Shown: positions 15,585-23,601 of the stretch, piece after piece
Layout of the letters: each line of letters begins with the position of its first letter
Numbering within the stretch: position 1 is the first letter of the stretch
Assembly: GCF_000259505.1 (NCBI RefSeq)
Contig: NZ_AJMM01000031.1
Coordinates: 1 to 64,000, forward strand
Direction of reading: 5' to 3'
Length of the DNA stretch: 64,000 nt
Origin: Streptococcus sp. SK643
GTDB taxonomy: Bacteria; Bacillota; Bacilli; Lactobacillales; Streptococcaceae
The notes under the pieces: model-generated
Told to the model about the DNA's origin: nothing
Databases searched by the model: none
The model's input: only the letters and a program-made list of their open reading frames with translations
Position numbers and translations under genes: made by a program

Positions 15585-17582
15585 ATGTCTGAAAAGAATT
15601 TTTATATTACAACGCCGATTTACTATCCATCTGGTAAACTGCATATCGGTTCTGCCTACACAACCATCGCCTGTGATGTCCTAGCTCGTTATAAACGCTT
15701 GATGGGATACGATGTCTTTTATTTGACAGGTCTTGATGAGCACGGTCAGAAAATCCAGCAGAAAGCAGAAGAAGCTGGCATTACACCACAAGCCTATGTT
15801 GATGGAATGGCAGTTGGAGTCAAAGAACTCTGGCAATTACTAGATATTTCATACGATAAATTCATCCGTACCACTGATGATTACCATGAAAAAGTAGTGG
15901 CACAAGTCTTTGAGCGCTTGCTTGCTCAAGATGACATATACTTGGGTGAATACTCTGGTTGGTATTCAGTATCTGATGAGGAATTCTTTACAGAAAGTCA
16001 ACTTGCAGAAGTATTCCGTGATGAAGCTGGAAATGTGACGGGAGGTATCGCTCCATCAGGACATGAAGTGGAATGGGTATCTGAAGAGTCTTATTTCCTT
16101 CGCCTCAGCAAATACCAAGATCGTTTGGTCGAATTTTTCAAGTCCCATCCTGAATTTATCACTCCAGATGGTCGTCTGAATGAAATGCTTCGCAACTTCA
16201 TCGAGCCAGGTTTAGAGGATTTGGCAGTTTCTCGTACAACCTTTACCTGGGGTGTTCCAGTCCCATCAAATCCAAAACACGTTGTCTATGTTTGGATTGA
16301 TGCCCTTCTTAACTATGCGACAGCTCTTGGCTACGGTCAAGATGAACATGGTAACTTTGACAAGTTCTGGAATGGAACAGTCTTTCACATGGTTGGAAAA
16401 GACATCCTTCGTTTCCACTCGATTTACTGGCCAATTCTTCTCATGATGCTCGATATCAAATTACCAGATCGTTTGATTGCCCATGGTTGGTTTGTCATGA
16501 AAGACGGCAAAATGTCTAAGTCTAAAGGGAATGTTGTTTACCCTGAAATGTTGGTAGAGCGTTATGGACTAGATCCACTTCGTTACTACCTCATGCGTAG
16601 CCTTCCAGTTGGTTCAGATGGAACTTTCACTCCAGAAGACTATGTGGGCCGTATAAACTATGAACTAGCAAATGACCTTGGAAATCTCCTCAACCGTACG
16701 GTTTCTATGATTAACAAGTACTTTGATGGACAAATTCCTGCCTATGTAGAAGGGGTGACTGAATTTGACAATGCTCTTGCTCAAGTAGCTGCTGAATCAA
16801 TTGCTGATTACCATAAATATATGGAAGCAGTTGACTACCCACGTGCTTTAGAAGCAGTCTGGACTCTGATCTCTCGTACCAATAAATACATCGACGAGAC
16901 AGCCCCATGGGTCTTGGCTAAGGATGAAGCTCTTCGTGACCAATTGGCAAGTGTTATGAGCCACTTGGCAGCCAGCCTTCGTGTCGTCGCTCACTTGATT
17001 GAGCCATTTATGATGGAAACTAGTCGTGCAGTCTTGACGCAGCTTGGTTTAGCAGATGTTGCTAGCCTTGAAAGCTTGAATCTATCTGATTTGCCATCAG
17101 ATGTGACTGTAGTTGCTAAGGGAACTCCAATCTTCCCACGTCTGGATATGGAAGAAGAAATCGCTTATATCAAAGAACAAATGGAAGGCAACAAGCCAGC
17201 AGTCGAAAAAGAATGGAATCCAGACGAAGTCGAACTCAAACTCAACAAGGATGAAATCAAGTTCGAAGACTTTGACAAGGTTGAAATCCGTGTTGCAGAA
17301 GTCAAAGAAGTTTCTAAAGTAGAAGGTTCTGACAAGTTGCTTCAATTTCGCTTGGATGCTGGTGATGGTGAAGACCGTCAAATCCTTTCAGGAATTGCAA
17401 AATACTATCCAAACGAACAAGAATTGGTCGGCAAGAAAGTTCAAATCGTTGCCAATCTCAAACCTCGTAAGATGATGAAGAAATATGTCAGCCAAGGGAT
17501 GATTCTCTCAGCTGAACATGATGGAAAATTAACCCTTCTCACAGTTGATCCAGCTGTACCAAACGGAAGTGTAATTGGGTAA
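15585..17582 (+). CDS. metG: Methionyl-tRNA synthetase
   Basis: The 665-residue class I synthetase has the HIGH-type motif [11 protein letters not shown] near residue 17 and GKMSKSKGN near residues 308-315. It also has a C-terminal EMAP/Trbp111-like tRNA-binding domain from about residue 560 ([14 protein letters not shown], then [20 protein letters not shown]) that serves dimerisation. The zinc-knuckle cysteines of the E. coli form are absent, as in the Bacillus-type enzyme. I start it at [14 protein letters not shown] (15585) with AAAGGAAAAA upstream, not at the longer frame from 15543. Confidence 0.97.
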   Translation: MSEKNFYITTPIYYPSGKLHIGSAYTTIACDVLARYKRLMGYDVFYLTGLDEHGQKIQQKAEEAGITPQAYVDGMAVGVKELWQLLDISYDKFIRTTDDYHEKVVAQVFERLLAQDDIYLGEYSGWYSVSDEEFFTESQLAEVFRDEAGNVTGGIAPSGHEVEWVSEESYFLRLSKYQDRLVEFFKSHPEFITPDGRLNEMLRNFIEPGLEDLAVSRTTFTWGVPVPSNPKHVVYVWIDALLNYATALGYGQDEHGNFDKFWNGTVFHMVGKDILRFHSIYWPILLMMLDIKLPDRLIAHGWFVMKDGKMSKSKGNVVYPEMLVERYGLDPLRYYLMRSLPVGSDGTFTPEDYVGRINYELANDLGNLLNRTVSMINKYFDGQIPAYVEGVTEFDNALAQVAAESIADYHKYMEAVDYPRALEAVWTLISRTNKYIDETAPWVLAKDEALRDQLASVMSHLAASLRVVAHLIEPFMMETSRAVLTQLGLADVASLESLNLSDLPSDVTVVAKGTPIFPRLDMEEEIAYIKEQMEGNKPAVEKEWNPDEVELKLNKDEIKFEDFDKVEIRVAEVKEVSKVEGSDKLLQFRLDAGDGEDRQILSGIAKYYPNEQELVGKKVQIVANLKPRKMMKKYVSQGMILSAEHDGKLTLLTVDPAVPNGSVIG

Positions 17583-17588
17583 CAATAG

Positions 17589-17617
17589 ACAGGACTAGTT
17601 TATGCTAGTTCTGTTTT
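17589..17617 (+). terminator. metG terminator
   Basis: The hairpin CAGGACTAG/CTAGTTCTG has a 6-nt loop followed by seven T residues. Confidence 0.85.
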
Positions 17618-17636
17618 TTTATTTTAACTATTATGC

Positions 17637-17684
17637 TTTACAAACTAGTATGTAAGTGGTATACTATAGGTGAAGTTACTAGTA
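17637..17684 (+). promoter_or_regulatory. padR operon promoter with repeated ACTAGTA sites
   Basis: A -35 TTTACA (17637-17642) and -10 TATACT (17660-17665) are 17 bp apart. The palindrome-containing heptamer ACTAGTA occurs at 17644-17650 inside the spacer and again at 17678-17684 just downstream of the -10. This bracketing suggests an operator for the PadR protein encoded next. Confidence 0.55.
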
Positions 17685-17716
17685 GGTATTACAAAATAGA
17701 TTAGAAGGAGAAAGGA

Positions 17717-18037
17717 ATGAAGGAAACTCAACTATTAAAAGGTATTCTTGAAGGTTGTGTCTTGGATATGATTGGTCAAAAAGAGCGGTATGGTTATGAG
17801 TTGGTTCAGACTTTGCGAGAGGCTGGATTTGACACTATTGTTCCAGGAACTATTTATCCTTTGTTGCAAAAGTTAGAAAAAAATCAATGGATAAGAGGCG
17901 ATATGCGTCCGTCGCCAGATGGCCCAGATCGAAAGTATTTTTCGTTAACTAAAGAAGGAGAAGAGCGTGTCTCGGTCTTTTGGCAACAATGGGACGATTT
18001 GAGTCAAAAAGTAGAAGGAATTAAGAATGGGGGTTAA
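17717..18037 (+). CDS. PadR-family transcriptional regulator
   Basis: The 106-residue protein is a single winged-helix PadR domain: LLKGILEGCVLDMIGQKERY, YGYELVQTLREAGF, then TIYPLLQKLEKNQWIRGDMR and the wing PDGPDRKYFSLTKEGEE. Small PadR proteins of this type typically repress their own operon and respond to a ligand or envelope stress. The gene is followed after 3 bp by a membrane protein that is probably its partner. Two ACTAGTA sites flank the promoter -10 region. Confidence 0.92.
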   Translation: MKETQLLKGILEGCVLDMIGQKERYGYELVQTLREAGFDTIVPGTIYPLLQKLEKNQWIRGDMRPSPDGPDRKYFSLTKEGEERVSVFWQQWDDLSQKVEGIKNGG

Positions 18038-18040
18038 ACC

Positions 18041-18856
18041 ATGAAGAAAATAAAGTATTATGAAGAAACAAGAGCTTTGTTGCATGAGTTTTCTGAGGAG
18101 AATCAGCAGTATTTTGAGGAACTGTGGAATAGTTTTAATCTTGCTGGATTTCTCTATGATGAGGACTATCTTAGAGAGCAGATCTATTTGATGATGCTAG
18201 ATTTCTCAGAAGCAGAACGAGACGGGATGAGTGCTGAGGATTATCTAGGTAAGAATCCTAAAACAATCATGAAAGAGATACTCAAGGAAGCGCCACGCAG
18301 TTCTATCAAGGAGTCCCTTTTGACACCAATTCTGGTCCTAGCGGTATTACGTTATTATCAACTACTAGGTGATTTTTCTAAAGGTCCTCTTTTAACAGTC
18401 AATTTGCTCACGTTTTTAGGGCAACTTCTTCTTTTTCTGATTGGATTTGGGCTTGTGGCTACAATCTTACGATGGAGTTTAGTTCAAGATTCTCCCAAGA
18501 TGAAAATTGGCACTTATATTGTCGTTGGGATTCTTGTTCTGCTAGTTGTTCTAGGATATGTAGGAATGGCAAATTTCATACAAGAAGGGGTCTTTTATCT
18601 TCCTGCTCCCTGGGATAGTTTATCTATCTTTACACTTTCTATAGTCATCAGTATTTGGAATTGGAAAGAAGAGATTTTTCGTCCATTTGTCAGTATGATT
18701 GTTGCCCATCTTGTTGTAGGTTCTCTACTCCGTTACTATGAGTGGATGGGCATTTCAAATGTTTTTCTTACAAAGATTATTCCTTTAGCTGTTCTCTTTA
18801 TTGGTATCTTTCTCTTTTTCCGTGGGTTTAAGAATATAAAATGGAGTGATATATAG
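18041..18856 (+). CDS. Membrane protein partner of PadR regulator
   Basis: The 271-residue protein has a cytoplasmic N-terminal half of about 95 residues (YEETRALLHEFSEENQQYFE, then MSAEDYLGKNPKTIMKEILK), resembling the helical domain of DUF1129-type proteins encoded beside PadR regulators. It then has about six hydrophobic segments from residue 98 to the end. No catalytic motif is visible. It is the second gene of the PadR operon, closed by a terminator just after the stop. Function is unknown; a role in sensing or transmitting membrane status to PadR is inference. Confidence 0.75.
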   Translation: MKKIKYYEETRALLHEFSEENQQYFEELWNSFNLAGFLYDEDYLREQIYLMMLDFSEAERDGMSAEDYLGKNPKTIMKEILKEAPRSSIKESLLTPILVLAVLRYYQLLGDFSKGPLLTVNLLTFLGQLLLFLIGFGLVATILRWSLVQDSPKMKIGTYIVVGILVLLVVLGYVGMANFIQEGVFYLPAPWDSLSIFTLSIVISIWNWKEEIFRPFVSMIVAHLVVGSLLRYYEWMGISNVFLTKIIPLAVLFIGIFLFFRGFKNIKWSDI

Positions 18857-18858
18857 TC

Positions 18859-18884
18859 AAAAAGCCGTTGAAAAGCGGTTTTTC
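18859..18884 (+). terminator. padR operon terminator
   Basis: The hairpin AAAAAGCCG/CGGTTTTT with an 8-nt loop is closely related in sequence to the hairpins at 20043 and 21071. Confidence 0.75.
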
Positions 18885-18975
18885 TTATACAAAAATCATT
18901 ATAATATAATATTTTCTTGAGTGTTTTGATTTCTTATAGTAAAATGGAATAAAAATGCTAAAGGATATTAAAAAG

Positions 18976-20028
18976 ATGTTAAATATGAAGAAGTTGGTTT
19001 ATGCTAGTCTAGCTCTTTTATCAGCCTTTACTTTGGCGGCTTGTTCTGGTCATAAGGAAGAAGCCAAAGTTCCAGAAGCGAAAGTGGAACAGAAAAAAGC
19101 TAAGTTCGATGAAAAGTTGTTTAAAGAAGCTGGCTTACTGCCCTTTAAAAACGAGAAACAACTTGAACTAGGAGAATTGGATTCTAAAAATCGCGCAACT
19201 GGGGCTCATATGCAGCTCAAGGATAGTGATGAACCGACTGATAAGAGAGAAACGAAGTTGACCTATGATCCAGTCGGCTGGCACAACTATAAATTCTTTT
19301 ATGGGGATGGAACGAAAGAAGCATGGTTGATGAGTAGAGGTCATTTGATTGGTTATCAGTTTAGCGGTCTGAATGATGAAAAGAGAAATTTAGTACCTAT
19401 GACCAATTGGCTCAATGCAGGCAACTATTCTGGTACTGATGATCAAAATAATAGTAGCATTCTTTACTATGAAAATCGTTTAGATTCTTGGTTGGCTAAT
19501 CATCAAAACTACTATTTAGACTATAAAGTAACACCAATTTATCAAGAAGGTGAGTTGATTCCAAGAAAAATTGAGTTGCAATATGTAGGCATTGATGAAA
19601 ATGGTAAACTATTGGAAATTAAGTTGGAGAGCAGTAAGGAAAAGGTTGATAAGTATTCTGTTACCCATGTCATTTTAGATAATGTTTCGGCTAATGCAGA
19701 AATTAACTATTTGGATGGAACCGCAAAAAATACTGTAGAAAGTGCAGAAGAAAAGGCTAGGAAAGAAGAGGAAGAAAGAGCAAAAAAAGAAGCTGAAGAA
19801 AAAGTTAAGAGAGAAGCTGAGGAAAAAGCAGAAGCAGAACGGAAAGCAAAGGAAGAAGAACAAGAAAAAGATCGACAAGCCGCTCAAGTCAACGAAGAAA
19901 GCCAGGAATCACAGTCACAATCAGGAAATTCAGGTGGTTATTTCAAAGATTCCAGAGGTAGATGGCACAGACCAAATGGCAAATTTGCCTCTAAGAAAGA
20001 AATTAAAGCAGCTGGATTAACTTGGTAA
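18976..20028 (+). CDS. Lipoprotein DNA/RNA non-specific endonuclease
   Basis: This surface nuclease of about 350 residues has a lipoprotein signal (KKLVYASLALLSAFTLAAC). The betabetaalpha-metal nuclease core contains MSRGHLIGYQFSGLNDEKRN and VPMTNWLNAGN; the RGH His and an Asn in the latter are the catalytic pair. The first residue of the usual DRGH motif is Ser here. The core is followed by a Lys/Glu-rich helical stretch (about residues 255-300) and a C-terminal GGYFKDSRGRWHRPNGKFAS module of unknown role. ATGs at 18955, 18976 and 18985 compete; 18976 has AAGGA 10 nt upstream. It is distinct from the competence nuclease EndA but in the same superfamily. Confidence 0.85.
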   Translation: MLNMKKLVYASLALLSAFTLAACSGHKEEAKVPEAKVEQKKAKFDEKLFKEAGLLPFKNEKQLELGELDSKNRATGAHMQLKDSDEPTDKRETKLTYDPVGWHNYKFFYGDGTKEAWLMSRGHLIGYQFSGLNDEKRNLVPMTNWLNAGNYSGTDDQNNSSILYYENRLDSWLANHQNYYLDYKVTPIYQEGELIPRKIELQYVGIDENGKLLEIKLESSKEKVDKYSVTHVILDNVSANAEINYLDGTAKNTVESAEEKARKEEEERAKKEAEEKVKREAEEKAEAERKAKEEEQEKDRQAAQVNEESQESQSQSGNSGGYFKDSRGRWHRPNGKFASKKEIKAAGLTW

Positions 20029-20039
20029 TAACGAATAAT

Positions 20040-20106
20040 GTCAAAAAGCCGTTTTAAAGCGGTTTTTTGTTATAATGAAGGGAAGAATGTTAGAAATTAA
20101 AGGAGA
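20040..20106 (+). promoter_or_regulatory. Fused terminator-promoter-RBS cassette, copy A
   Basis: The hairpin AAAAAGCCGTTTTAAAGCGG with T-run ends the nuclease gene, and the T-run runs directly into TTGTTATAAT, an extended -10 at 20071-20076 that serves the aldo/keto reductase. AAAGGAGAA follows. The whole unit is repeated at 21068-21135 with few differences. Confidence 0.7.
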
Positions 20107-20114
20107 AAAATTTG

Positions 20115-21041
20115 ATGAGATACATAACTCTTGGTCAAGATGATAAAGAATTATCAGAAATTGTTCTAGGAATGATGAGAATAAAAGATAAGTCTGTAAA
20201 AGAAGTTGAAGAGCTTGTAGAAACAGCACTGTCTATTGGAATCAATGCCTTTGACTTGGCTGATATATATGGTCGTGGTCGTTGTGAAGAACTGTTAGGT
20301 CTTGTCCTAAAAAATCGTCCAGATTTAAGAGAAAAGATGTGGATTCAGTCAAAATGTGGAATTCGCATGGAAGAATTTACCTATTTTGATTTTTCTAAGG
20401 ACTATATTATAAAATCAGTTGACGGAATTTTGCAAAGATTGAAGATTGATCATATAGATAGCTTGCTTCTTCATCGACCAGATGCTTTGATGGAATCTGA
20501 CCAAGTAGCAGAAGCCTTTGATCTCCTTTATAAACAAGGTAAGGTCCGAAATTTTGGAGTTTCTAATCAAAATCCTATGATGATGGAGTTACTTAAAAAA
20601 GATGTCAAGCAGCCGTTAGCTGTTAATCAGCTACAATTGAGTGCGGCCTTTACTCCAGGATTCGAATCAGGTTTTCATGTTAATATGGAAGATAGTCAAG
20701 CAGCTATGCGAGATGGCAGCATTTTTGAATATTGCAAGTTAAACGATGTGGTCATTCAAGCATGGTCTGTCTTACAATTCGGGTATTTTAAAGGGAATTT
20801 TGTTGGAAATGAGAAATTTCAAGCTTTGAATCAAGTACTTGATCGTTTAGCTTTTAAATATGGAGTAACCCCTTCAACTATTGCCATTTCTTGGATATTG
20901 CGTTATCCAGCAAAAATGCAGGCAGTCGTAGGTACAACCAATCCTAAGCATTTGATAGAAGTTAGCCAAGCGGCAAACTTTAGTTTAACAAGAAAAGAGT
21001 GGTATGAAATTTACCTTGCAGCAGGGAATAATTTGCCGTAA
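20115..21041 (+). CDS. Aldo/keto reductase family oxidoreductase
   Basis: The 308-residue TIM-barrel oxidoreductase has AFDLADIYGRGRCEELLG (catalytic Asp and Tyr), WIQSKCGIR (catalytic Lys), IDSLLLHRPD (catalytic His), VRNFGVSNQNP and the NADP-binding QAVVGTTNPKHL near the C-terminus. It resembles the YdhF/YcsN subgroup of Firmicutes. Substrate is unknown. The ATG at 20115 is preferred over the TTG at 20112. It is transcribed from its own promoter embedded in the upstream terminator cassette. Confidence 0.92.
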   Translation: MRYITLGQDDKELSEIVLGMMRIKDKSVKEVEELVETALSIGINAFDLADIYGRGRCEELLGLVLKNRPDLREKMWIQSKCGIRMEEFTYFDFSKDYIIKSVDGILQRLKIDHIDSLLLHRPDALMESDQVAEAFDLLYKQGKVRNFGVSNQNPMMMELLKKDVKQPLAVNQLQLSAAFTPGFESGFHVNMEDSQAAMRDGSIFEYCKLNDVVIQAWSVLQFGYFKGNFVGNEKFQALNQVLDRLAFKYGVTPSTIAISWILRYPAKMQAVVGTTNPKHLIEVSQAANFSLTRKEWYEIYLAAGNNLP

Positions 21042-21067
21042 GTAGAAGCAGATGTAAATAAATCACA

Positions 21068-21135
21068 GTCAAAAAGCCGTGTAAAGCGGTTTTTTGTTAT
21101 AATGAAGGGAAGAATTATTGATATTAAAGGAGAAT
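21068..21135 (+). promoter_or_regulatory. Fused terminator-promoter-RBS cassette, copy B
   Basis: The same arrangement as at 20040-20106: the hairpin AAAAAGCCG/CGGTTTTTT is followed by TTGTTATAAT (-10 at 21098-21103), the shared string GAAGGGAAGAAT and AAAGGAGAA, here driving the DUF2829 gene. Confidence 0.7.
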
Positions 21136-21138
21136 AAC

Positions 21139-21375
21139 ATGACATTTGAAGAAATGCTGCCTGGCTTAAAGGCTAAGAAAAAATATGTACGAACAGGTTG
21201 GGGAGGAGCTGAAAACTATGTCCAACTCTTTGACACCATTGAACAAAACGGGGTTGCACTTGAAGTGACACCCTATTTCCTAATCAACGTGTCTGGAGAA
21301 GGAGAAGGTTTTTCCATGTGGAGTCCGACACCTTGTGATGTTTTGGCGACGGATTGGGTAGAAGTGCATGACTAG
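21139..21375 (+). CDS. DUF2829 family protein
   Basis: The 78-residue protein is of the DUF2829 type: TFEEMLPGLKAKKKYVRTGW opens it, and FSMWSPTPCDVLATDWVEV closes it. DUF2829 proteins occur in phages and in Firmicute chromosomes; their function is not known to me. The start at 21139 has AGGAGAA 6 nt upstream. Its 3' end overlaps the start of the SDR gene by 8 bp, so the two are translationally coupled. Confidence 0.85.
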   Translation: MTFEEMLPGLKAKKKYVRTGWGGAENYVQLFDTIEQNGVALEVTPYFLINVSGEGEGFSMWSPTPCDVLATDWVEVHD

Positions 21376-22066
21376 ACGTGTATTGATTACAGGAGTGAGT
21401 TCAGGGATTGGTCTGGCTCAAGCTCGCCTCTTTTTAGAGAATGGCTATCAAGTTTATGGAGTGGATAAAGGTGAAAATCCACTCTTAGAGGGTGATTTTC
21501 ACTTTTTACAGAGAGATTTGACCTTGGACTTAGAACCAATTTTTGACTGGTGTTCTCAGGTAAATATTTTGTGCAATACTGCTGGAGTTTTGGATGATTA
21601 CAAACCACTGTTGGAACAAACAGCGCAGGAAATTCAAGAGATTTTTGAAATTAACTATGTAACTCCAGTTGAGTTGACTCGGTATTATTTGATTCAAATG
21701 TTGGAGAATAAAAAAGGAATCCTTATCAATATGTGCTCCATTGCTTCTAGCCTAGCAGGTGGAGGTGGTCACGCCTATACTTCCTCTAAGCATGCTTTGG
21801 CTGGCTTCACCAAGCAGTTGGCTCTAGACTATGCTGAAACTGGGATTCAGGTTTTTGGTATCGCTCCAGGAGCAGTCAAGACAGCTATGACCGCTGCGGA
21901 CTTTGAGCCAGGTGGCTTGGCTGACTGGGTGGCGAGTGAAACACCAATCAAACGCTGGATTGAACCAGAAGAAGTGGCAGAAGTCAGTCTCTTTTTGGCC
22001 AGTGGAAAGGCCTCTGCTATGCAGGGACAAATTCTGACAATAGATGGTGGCTGGTCTTTGAAGTAG
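21368..22066 (+). CDS. Short-chain dehydrogenase/reductase (3-oxoacyl-ACP reductase-like)
   Basis: The 232-residue SDR has the cofactor motif TGVSSGIGLAQA at residues 8-19, CNTAGVLDD in place of NNAG, a catalytic Ser in MCSIASSLAGG, and YTSSKHA (Tyr and Lys). It ends with an LTIDGGWSLK tail typical of FabG-like enzymes. The Asp/Lys pattern after strand 2 (VDKGEN) suggests NAD or NADP without certainty. It lies outside the fab cluster, so it is probably not the housekeeping FabG. It is coupled to the DUF2829 gene. Confidence 0.9.
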   Translation: MTRRVLITGVSSGIGLAQARLFLENGYQVYGVDKGENPLLEGDFHFLQRDLTLDLEPIFDWCSQVNILCNTAGVLDDYKPLLEQTAQEIQEIFEINYVTPVELTRYYLIQMLENKKGILINMCSIASSLAGGGGHAYTSSKHALAGFTKQLALDYAETGIQVFGIAPGAVKTAMTAADFEPGGLADWVASETPIKRWIEPEEVAEVSLFLASGKASAMQGQILTIDGGWSLK

Positions 22067-22076
22067 GGGTAGTTGG

Positions 22077-22175
22077 ATGGAAATTCAAGAAATCACAGAA
22101 GAGAATGCATCGTCATTAGTCTTGAAGATCAAGGCAGAGTTATTAGGATTTCCAGAACTGCACAAGACTTCTTAA
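22077..22175 (+). pseudogene. Short truncated reading frame (32 codons)
   Basis: A 32-codon frame starts MEIQEITEENASSLVLKI after the SDR gene and stops at 22173-22175. It looks like the first residues of an acetyltransferase-like protein whose remainder is missing; the acetyltransferase guess is weak. The next gene begins 20 bp downstream. Confidence 0.3.
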
Positions 22176-22194
22176 ATGAATTGGAAGGTGAATG

Positions 22195-23043
22195 ATGAGA
22201 AACCAACTTGCCCTTAGTGGCGAAAAACTTGATGAAAAAGTTTACCCACAACTATTTCATCATGTTGGTATGATTCGTGGGGAATATTTGTTGAGAGAGC
22301 TTAATCAAAACATCATATTAGCAAGTTGTCAGCAATTTGTAAAAGATTATCTAGAGACTATCTGCTCCCTGTACTCAGATGAAGAAGTTTGGTATCGTTT
22401 TACTGAATTAACGAATACAGAAGCTAATTGTCTAAAGGGGACTAAAGAGTATTTTGATGAAAATCATCCCTTATTTGGATATAGAGGAATTAGGCGTTTG
22501 CTGGCGTGTCTGGATGAATTTCAGGCTGAAGCACATGTCGTTACAGAAGTTTATCAAAACAATCCCAATCTATCTGTTATCTTTCCTTTTGTCAATGACG
22601 CTGAGCAGTTAAAGCAAGCTATTAGAGTATTGCGTCATCAAGGTTTTACTGGGAAAATTGCCACGATGATTGAATTACCGTCAGCATATTTTGACTTAGA
22701 CAGCATACTGGAAGCTGGTATTTCAAAGATTGTAGTTGGAATGAATGATTTGACTTCTTTTGTTTTTGCGACTGTGAGAAACAGTCAATGGCATGATATG
22801 GAAAGTCCAATAATGTTAGATATGCTAAGAGATATGCAGGATAAAGCAAGGATGAAAAAGATTGACTTTGCTGTAGCAGGCTATCTGAATGATTCTTTCA
22901 TACAAAAAATGAATCAGTTGGGTATCAAGTGCATTATTCACTACAGTTCTATTCTAGAGATTTTTAATTTAGAGATTGACCATCCAGACCACCTCAAACG
23001 TGTAAAAGAAGAGAGTAAAAAATTACAAAGGAGCAACCCATGA
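22195..23043 (+). CDS. Stand-alone PEP-utilizing enzyme TIM-barrel domain protein
   Basis: The 282-residue protein is similar only to the C-terminal PEP-binding barrel of PEP synthase, PPDK and enzyme I: VWYRFTELTNTEANCLKG, NHPLFGYRGIRR, then IFPFVNDAEQL, MIELPSAYFDLDSILEAGIS and VVGMNDLTSFVFATVR. These align with the PEP phosphate-binding arginines, the metal-binding Glu and the conserved SNDLTQ stretch. The phosphohistidine swivelling domain and ATP-grasp domain are absent. The catalytic Cys of the family (in CGE) is replaced by the AVAGYLNDSF region. It may bind PEP, pyruvate or oxaloacetate, and its activity is unknown. It overlaps the ASCH gene by 4 bp. Confidence 0.75.
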   Translation: MRNQLALSGEKLDEKVYPQLFHHVGMIRGEYLLRELNQNIILASCQQFVKDYLETICSLYSDEEVWYRFTELTNTEANCLKGTKEYFDENHPLFGYRGIRRLLACLDEFQAEAHVVTEVYQNNPNLSVIFPFVNDAEQLKQAIRVLRHQGFTGKIATMIELPSAYFDLDSILEAGISKIVVGMNDLTSFVFATVRNSQWHDMESPIMLDMLRDMQDKARMKKIDFAVAGYLNDSFIQKMNQLGIKCIIHYSSILEIFNLEIDHPDHLKRVKEESKKLQRSNP

Positions 23044-23480
23044 CACCTCAAGAAATGTGGAATGCCTACAAGCAAATCAACCCCTCAATTGGAGATGAGA
23101 TAGATGCCTGGGCTTTTGGAGAGGAAGCCGATTTCTTGGCAGATTTGGTTTTAAAAGGCTCAAAGACAGCGACCGCATCAGCTTATGATCTTTATGCAGT
23201 TGATAACGAACCCCTGCCACAAGAAGGGACGTTTGACATCATTTTAGATGGGCAAGATCAGGCTGTCTGTATTGTCGAAATTACAAGGGTTTCCGTTCAG
23301 CCCTTTAATCAAGTGTCAGCTGATCATGCCTTCAAGGAAGGGGAGGGAGACAAATCCCTAGCCTATTGGCGTCAGGTTCATGAGGACTTTTTCACCGAGT
23401 GGATGAGGGAGGCTGGGCTGACTTTTACACCTGAAAGCAAGGTTGTTTTAGAAGAATTTCGCAAGGTCTACCCACTGTAG
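23040..23480 (+). CDS. ASCH domain protein
   Basis: The 146-residue protein has the ASCH fold signatures: WAFGEEADFLADLVLKGSKT followed by TATASAYD, an RNA-binding-like groove, then VCIVEITRVSVQPFNQVSAD and AFKEGEGDKSLAYWRQVHED. Some ASCH proteins bind RNA or hydrolyse N4-acetylcytidine; function here is not established. It overlaps the preceding PEP-barrel gene by an ATGA junction, so the two are translationally coupled. Confidence 0.88.
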   Translation: MTPQEMWNAYKQINPSIGDEIDAWAFGEEADFLADLVLKGSKTATASAYDLYAVDNEPLPQEGTFDIILDGQDQAVCIVEITRVSVQPFNQVSADHAFKEGEGDKSLAYWRQVHEDFFTEWMREAGLTFTPESKVVLEEFRKVYPL

Positions 23481-23601
23481 ACTGTTAGACGGAAGAAAGT
23501 TTTGGAAATCACCGTCCAATCCTTTTTTCTTAAGCAAAAAATGATATAATAAGTTTGTTTGAAGAAGAGCCCTAGCTCTTAAACTTAGATAGGAGAAAAC
23601 T

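Noticed and set aside
19675..19887. Minus-strand frame rich in Phe and Leu
   Set aside because: It is the complement of the Lys/Glu-rich helix of the nuclease gene; the composition is a shadow, not a membrane protein.
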